The position numbers were made by a program, and so were the translations under genes. Positions 6,867 to 10,035 of a stretch of DNA of 10,035 nucleotides are shown here, one piece after another (within the stretch, counting starts at the first letter, position 1; every line of letters starts with the position of its first letter). The stretch is from positions 1 through 10,035 of the forward strand of contig FR884573.1 in the NCBI GenBank assembly GCA_000436075.1. The letters are read 5' to 3'. The stretch is from Eggerthella sp. CAG:209. Lineage in GTDB: Bacteria > Actinomycetota > Coriobacteriia > Coriobacteriales > Eggerthellaceae. Under the pieces are notes generated by a model. The model had not been told where the DNA came from. It ran no database searches and saw nothing but the letters and a program-made list of their open reading frames with translations.

Positions 6867-7033
6867 GCGTCCTCTTTCACTGTAACCCCAGCAAAGCAAT
6901 AGCACACGAAGCCCTTTCCGTTGCTCGAAAGCCGTCCAAAGTCCATATCAAAGCGTAAGCGGAAAACATATAGGATGCACAAACTACCGAGCAGACCAGT
7001 ACCGCCACCGTTGCGCAAAGACAGCACACCTAA
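6867..7033 (-). other. Region upstream of radical SAM gene with two doubtful hydrophobic frames
   Basis: Two overlapping minus frames lead into the maturase gene. One (7063-6863, 66 codons) ends in an ATGA overlap with its start codon but is Gly/Leu-rich without a clear ribosome-binding site. The other (GTG 7029 to TGA 6877, 50 codons) reads CATVAVLVCSVVCASYMFSA and looks like a single membrane helix, ending just before the AGAGG site of the maturase gene. Neither is recognised. One may be the tail of a truncated membrane-protein gene, since the decayed plus-strand pseudogene begins nearby. Confidence 0.3.
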
Positions 7034-7635
7034 GAGCAAGAGCAGGATTCCATCACCGCCCATGGTTCCACCCGCAAAAAGGCTGAATGCTCAAAGACGA
7101 CCACCACTCCTTCTGGCGAGCACAAAGACATTGCCGTAGTCAAGTGGCCGAAAAGCCCTTCGGGGCTGATGTGACGTCCGACGAATCCGACTTGCAGGCC
7201 ATCGCGCCCAACGACGACATAATCACCTTCGCGCAAGACGACACCAAAGTGGAGCACAAACAGCAAGGACGTCCATTACTCAGGTATCACCAACAAGGAG
7301 CTGCCTTTCTCCGTTACCTAAGGCCGTAAGTTAAACAATGAAACTGTGGACCCTTCAGTGCTGAAGAACGTTGCCGGCAATGAAGCTTCCTTGGACTACG
7401 AGAACAACACCGCCACCACGGTAAACGTAGACGGCACTTCGCGCAACGTAAAAGAGCCGTACGTTATGGCTTCCTTTGCCTCATTCGATACCGAGCATCC
7501 CAAGATCATCAAGGTTAACAACGACAAAGGCATGAATCAAGACGGCTCGTTCGTCGCCGTTGTCCTGGCGATGCCCGGCTTGACACAATCACCCCAGATC
7601 GACAACATGGTTGATCTACCTGAAAGCGTCACCTT
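7034..7635 (+). pseudogene. Decayed fragment of a large cell-surface/membrane protein gene
   Basis: This is the only protein-like sequence on the plus strand, and it changes frame repeatedly. One frame reads KTTTTPSGEHKDIAVVKW up to about 7160. The next frame gives GADVTSDESDLQAIAPNDD to about 7260. The first frame then returns with KDVHYSGITNKELPFSVT, a TAA stop at 7319, and continues past NNETVDPSVLKNVAG and VDGTSRNVKEPYVMASFAS to VAVVLAMPGL and VDLPESVTF. Joined together, the order resembles the extracytoplasmic part of large YhgE/MMPL-like proteins of Coriobacteriia and Clostridia, which from memory carry Y.GTTDK.LPV, DY.N, VPYA.., AFPGL and DLPDSV. The N terminus and all membrane segments are missing. 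The 3' edge is fused to RNase P RNA sequence. It is clearly non-functional; the family name is moderately sure. It looks like ancestral chromosomal or accessory debris rather than part of the peptide system. Confidence 0.75.
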
Positions 7636-7640
7636 TCTTC

Positions 7641-7735
7641 CGTGCATTCGGGTTGCGTGCTTGAGCTTTGCGGCGACGCAAAGTCGAGATAAATGGTTGC
7701 CGATTACAGAACCCGGCTTATAGGCTCACTCGCAT
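7641..7735 (+). ncRNA. rnpB: 3' fragment of RNase P RNA (rnpB), truncated
   Basis: The segment contains ACAGAACCCGGCTTAT, the near-universal 3'-terminal element of bacterial RNase P RNA, at 7706-7721. Upstream are GTGCTTGAGC, a small hairpin (TTTGC/GCAAA around 7667-7681) and GAGATAAATGGTTGCC. In order and spacing these match the last 100 or so bases of bacterial rnpB, where E. coli has TGCTTGAGC, a hairpin, TAGATGAATGACTG and ACAGAACCCGG. The rest, including the conserved GGAAAGTCCGGGC region, is absent from the window; sequence left of about 7640 is the protein pseudogene instead. It cannot be a functional ribozyme. It may be a recombination scar or an attachment-site remnant. The intrinsic terminator follows at once. 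Confidence 0.85.
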
Positions 7736-7740
7736 TTCAA

Positions 7741-7766
7741 TGCCGTCCCTTTGGGCGGCATTTTTT
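7741..7766 (+). terminator. Rho-independent terminator of the rnpB fragment
   Basis: TGCCGTCC and GGGCGGCA form an 8-bp stem (one G-T pair) around a CTTT loop, followed by six T in plus-strand sense. It lies directly after the rnpB 3' end, so it is probably the original rnpB terminator. In the minus sense no T run follows, so it would not efficiently stop the convergent exporter transcript. Confidence 0.9.
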
Positions 7767-7784
7767 AACCATATCGGCATCAAC

Positions 7785-9488
7785 CTATATCTCGGATTGA
7801 GAATCAATCAAACGACGATAGTACAAACAGCTCTCGTATAAGTCGTGATGCATTCCCTGCCCCTCAATTTTTCCCTCATTAAGAACGACGATCCAATCGG
7901 CGCTTAAAATGGAGGACAACCTATGAGCCGCATAGACGATCGTCCGTCCATCAAAAAGGCTTCTCAAGAGACAATCTACTTCGCGCTCGGAAATTCCATC
8001 GAGACTCGAAGTTGGCTCGTCGAGAATGAGCACTTTAGGATTACGGATAATAGTTCTAGCCAATGCGATACGCTGTCTTTGCCCTCCCGACAAGGCCAGA
8101 CCCCGCTCGCCAACGTCCCTATCCAAAGGAATATCACCTAATCCAACAGAATCAAGGGCATTCTCCATGTCAAAGAGAGAAGCTGAGAGTTTTGCAAGCC
8201 TTAAATTATCCTCGACGGTACCGCTAATCAAACTAGCGGACTGGTCTATAAAGCCAATTGAATCCCGATATTCCTCAAGGGGGATATCGGACAACTCAAT
8301 ACCATCAAGGAGTATTTTCCCTTTTGAGGGAGAGAAAAAACGTTCCATCAAACCCAAGCACGTTGACTTCCCCCCACCCGAAGCTCCAACTAACGCAGTT
8401 ACTTTCCCAGGAGGAATGCTGAACGAGGCATCGTTCAAAGAGTCATTCGAGGACGATGGGTAGCAAAATGAAACACGATAAAAAGTAAAAGATGGACAAG
8501 GAGAAATGCCTCCCTCTTTGTGGCAAGAAGAAGGAAGACTCCTAGGATGAACTAGGGTTTCAAAGTCTCTAATTCTCTCGTCGCCTACAGCAGCTTCGCG
8601 CGCATATGAAATAAAACCAACAAATTGGCTTACCGAAGAAGAAAAGTAAGAGAAGTACATCAAGAAAACTACAAGATCGGAAAAAGCCATTGCGCCCGCA
8701 GCAACCTGCCAGGATGCAAACAAAATCGTTCCAATATTCGCAAGCTGCATCAAGACAGACGATATCGGAGAAAGAAAACCGGCAAGCAGAGACAATTTAA
8801 AGCCAGCTTTTGCAGCAGCCTCTATTTCGACTCCGAGAGATTTTTCCGCCGAGCTCCATGCGTTATAAGATCGCAAAACCCGATTCGTGAGAGCGAATTC
8901 CTGGGTTTTTACTGTAATACGCAAAAGAAGCTCCTGAACCTCTTTCCTGTAGCCCGACATCGGGCGCGATGCAACGACCGAAAAAAGCAAGGATAGCAAT
9001 CCAAACCCCAAACCGATAACAAACGTCATGGGGGAAATGAGAACCAGGGCAACAAATGATCCGAAAAACACGAACAAGGACTGAACAAGAGAAACAAGCT
9101 GCCCAGGGAGTCTCTTGACCAATTCAACATCACTTACAATGCGCTGAGAATACCAACCTGAAGGTCGAGCTTCCTGGCTCAAAACCGACAAAGCAAAGAA
9201 CGAACGGGATAGACGGCCTCTTATTCGCTTAGCTAGTCCCTCGCCTATTTTGGCAATCAGAACCTGCTGGCCCATAGTCAATAGGGCGCTTGCAGCAAGA
9301 AGGATCAGCAGGATTATCAAGGGGTCGAAAGCATTTGCCCCTTCCTGTGCAGCCTGAATCAAAGCTCCACCATATTGGGGCTGAGCCAGCAAAAATATCT
9401 GCCCAAGTAGCCCCAGAGCCAAGCAAGCGACAAACACCCACCCCAAAAAAGGGACATACCTCTTTAATAAAACGATTATTGTTCGCAT
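7785..9488 (-). CDS. lanT: ABC exporter with fused membrane and ATPase domains (LanT-like, no peptidase domain)
   Basis: This 567-residue half-transporter has an N-terminal membrane domain (about 1-310, six helices, starting FLGWVFVACLALGLLGQIFL) followed by a nucleotide-binding domain. Walker A GASGGGKST is at 368-376, Q-loop FIDQSA near 413, signature LSGGQRQRIALAR at 466-478, Walker B VLILDEPTSSLD at 486-497 and the switch histidine in AHRLS at 522. It begins directly with the membrane domain, so the C39 leader-peptidase domain of class II LanT/AMS transporters is absent. This agrees with class III systems, where leader removal is separate. The start is ATG 9488 with AGGGAG nine bases upstream. 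The gene lies 52 bases after the permease stop as the last gene of the operon. Expected role: homodimeric export of the modified peptide. Immunity function is an alternative. Confidence 0.93.
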   Translation of the reverse strand: MRTIIVLLKRYVPFLGWVFVACLALGLLGQIFLLAQPQYGGALIQAAQEGANAFDPLIILLILLAASALLTMGQQVLIAKIGEGLAKRIRGRLSRSFFALSVLSQEARPSGWYSQRIVSDVELVKRLPGQLVSLVQSLFVFFGSFVALVLISPMTFVIGLGFGLLSLLFSVVASRPMSGYRKEVQELLLRITVKTQEFALTNRVLRSYNAWSSAEKSLGVEIEAAAKAGFKLSLLAGFLSPISSVLMQLANIGTILFASWQVAAGAMAFSDLVVFLMYFSYFSSSVSQFVGFISYAREAAVGDERIRDFETLVHPRSLPSSCHKEGGISPCPSFTFYRVSFCYPSSSNDSLNDASFSIPPGKVTALVGASGGGKSTCLGLMERFFSPSKGKILLDGIELSDIPLEEYRDSIGFIDQSASLISGTVEDNLRLAKLSASLFDMENALDSVGLGDIPLDRDVGERGLALSGGQRQRIALARTIIRNPKVLILDEPTSSLDGISEREVDCLLRSLFDGRTIVYAAHRLSSILSADWIVVLNEGKIEGQGMHHDLYESCLYYRRLIDSQSEI

Positions 9489-9540
9489 GGAATCGGACTC
9501 CCTCTATCGGAGAAAAAGACGACAAAGCAACCTCCCTTTT

Positions 9541-10035
9541 CTATTCCACGGCCTTACGAGCTAAAAGAACTTTTCCAGCGCTTACGCTTGGCAGCACCAT
9601 CAGCATGGGAGATAGAACAACCGCAAAAGAAGGCGCGAAAATCAACAGCGAGGAAACTAAGCAGGCAGATAAGGGGAGGCTAACCGAACAAACGGCAGAA
9701 GCAATAGCCCCAGAAGATAATGCGCACGCCATGCCAACGATGAGCGCATTAAACGCATGGATGAACGACTCACATATCATCATTTCGAAGATCGATCTAT
9801 GACTCGATCCACACGAAATGAACGTCCTTCCTTCAAGAACCCTGTCGTTTGCCGTCATTGCAACAACAGCCACAGCTCCAGCAACGCAAACTAAAATAGG
9901 GGCACCGAGAAAGGACAGCAGCTGTTCAGTGCTTATCCCGCTTGCTTCGATTCCCTGACCCCTCAGATAGACAACCAGAGCATCAACAACAGCAATGAGC
10001 CCCGCAACCAGCGAAATGCCTATTGCAATAGGCAT
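9541..10035 (-). CDS. FtsX/MacB-like ABC permease, C-terminal third (continues from left end)
   Basis: The frame is open from base 10035 to TAG at 9541 and has no start signal of its own: its first Met (10035) lies in the terminal palindrome without a ribosome-binding site. It supplies about four membrane segments (IAIGISLVAGLIAVVDALVV, ILVCVAGAVAVVAMT, AFNALIVGMACALSSG, LIFAPSFAVVLSPMLMVL). The loop DRVLEGRTFISCGSSHRSIF is the second-half equivalent of the FtsX cytoplasmic loop. Taken with the 842-1 segment the protein totals 438 residues. Alone it would be half a permease with no ATPase beside it. It is followed after 52 bases by the exporter gene. Confidence 0.85.
   Translation of the reverse strand: MPIAIGISLVAGLIAVVDALVVYLRGQGIEASGISTEQLLSFLGAPILVCVAGAVAVVAMTANDRVLEGRTFISCGSSHRSIFEMMICESFIHAFNALIVGMACALSSGAIASAVCSVSLPLSACLVSSLLIFAPSFAVVLSPMLMVLPSVSAGKVLLARKAVE
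10016..10035. repeat. Terminal direct repeat, right copy; perfect 20-bp palindrome
   Basis: This is identical to bases 1-20. Removing one copy and joining the ends gives a 10,015-bp circle in which the permease frame is uninterrupted (1317 nt, divisible by three). Confidence 0.95.

Noticed and set aside
7087..7723. Two separate plus-strand genes (80 and 125 codons)
   Set aside because: Their sequences join into one protein family only when frameshifts and a stop are ignored, neither has a convincing ribosome-binding site, and the second runs into rnpB sequence.
9290..9802. 170-codon plus-strand open frame
   Set aside because: It is antisense to the exporter and permease genes, both well supported by motifs on the minus strand.
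1..10035. Linear molecule with hairpin telomeres, suggested by palindromic ends
   Set aside because: Two different ends with the same palindrome could suggest this, but the permease frame continues across the joined ends, which hairpin ends would not produce.

Overview
The window looks like a complete circular molecule of about 10,015 bp, opened inside a gene and carrying a class III (labionin/SapB-type) lanthipeptide locus. The first and last 20 bases are the same perfect palindrome. A permease gene entering the left end on the minus strand resumes in exactly the same frame at the right end. Joining the ends gives one 438-codon gene and one continuous minus-strand operon. A tandem repeat, or two paralogous permeases sharing these 20 bases, would give the same picture and cannot be excluded.

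The host is probably an actinomycete of moderate G+C, perhaps a gut Coriobacteriia member. This rests on the class III lanthipeptide genes, strong Shine-Dalgarno sequences, TTG/ATG starts, a pseudogene resembling large membrane proteins I associate with that group, and the style of an RNase P RNA fragment. The taxonomy is inference from memory.

Layout, reading the minus strand: (1) The radical SAM/SPASM maturase (6866-5634) is followed by a small open frame that looks frameshifted (5529-5406), then a DUF2975-like membrane protein (5386-4841) and an XRE-family regulator (4830-4561), closed by a rho-independent terminator. (2) After an AT-rich promoter region with a 12-bp inverted repeat comes the main operon. 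It encodes the class III synthetase LanKC (4371-1799, broken by one apparent -1 frameshift in a T run), the 40-residue precursor LanA (1759-1637), a hairpin, a MacB/LolD-type ABC ATPase (1573-845), its FtsX-like permease (842 to 1, then 10015 to 9541) and a peptidase-free ABC exporter (9488-7785).

The only plus-strand content is a decayed membrane-protein pseudogene (about 7034-7635). It is fused to the last 100 or so bases of an RNase P RNA gene, which keeps its terminator (7741-7766).

Inferred working model: LanKC phosphorylates, dehydrates and cyclises LanA into a peptide with two Ser-x2-Ser-x2-Cys rings. The 567-residue exporter secretes it, and the ATPase/permease pair gives export or self-protection. 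The radical SAM enzyme either adds a second modification or acts on another, unidentified peptide. XRE plus DUF2975 probably regulate: a TTAACTxxTTA motif occurs before both transcription units. No replication, mobilisation or integrase gene is visible, so it is unexplained how such a circle would persist.
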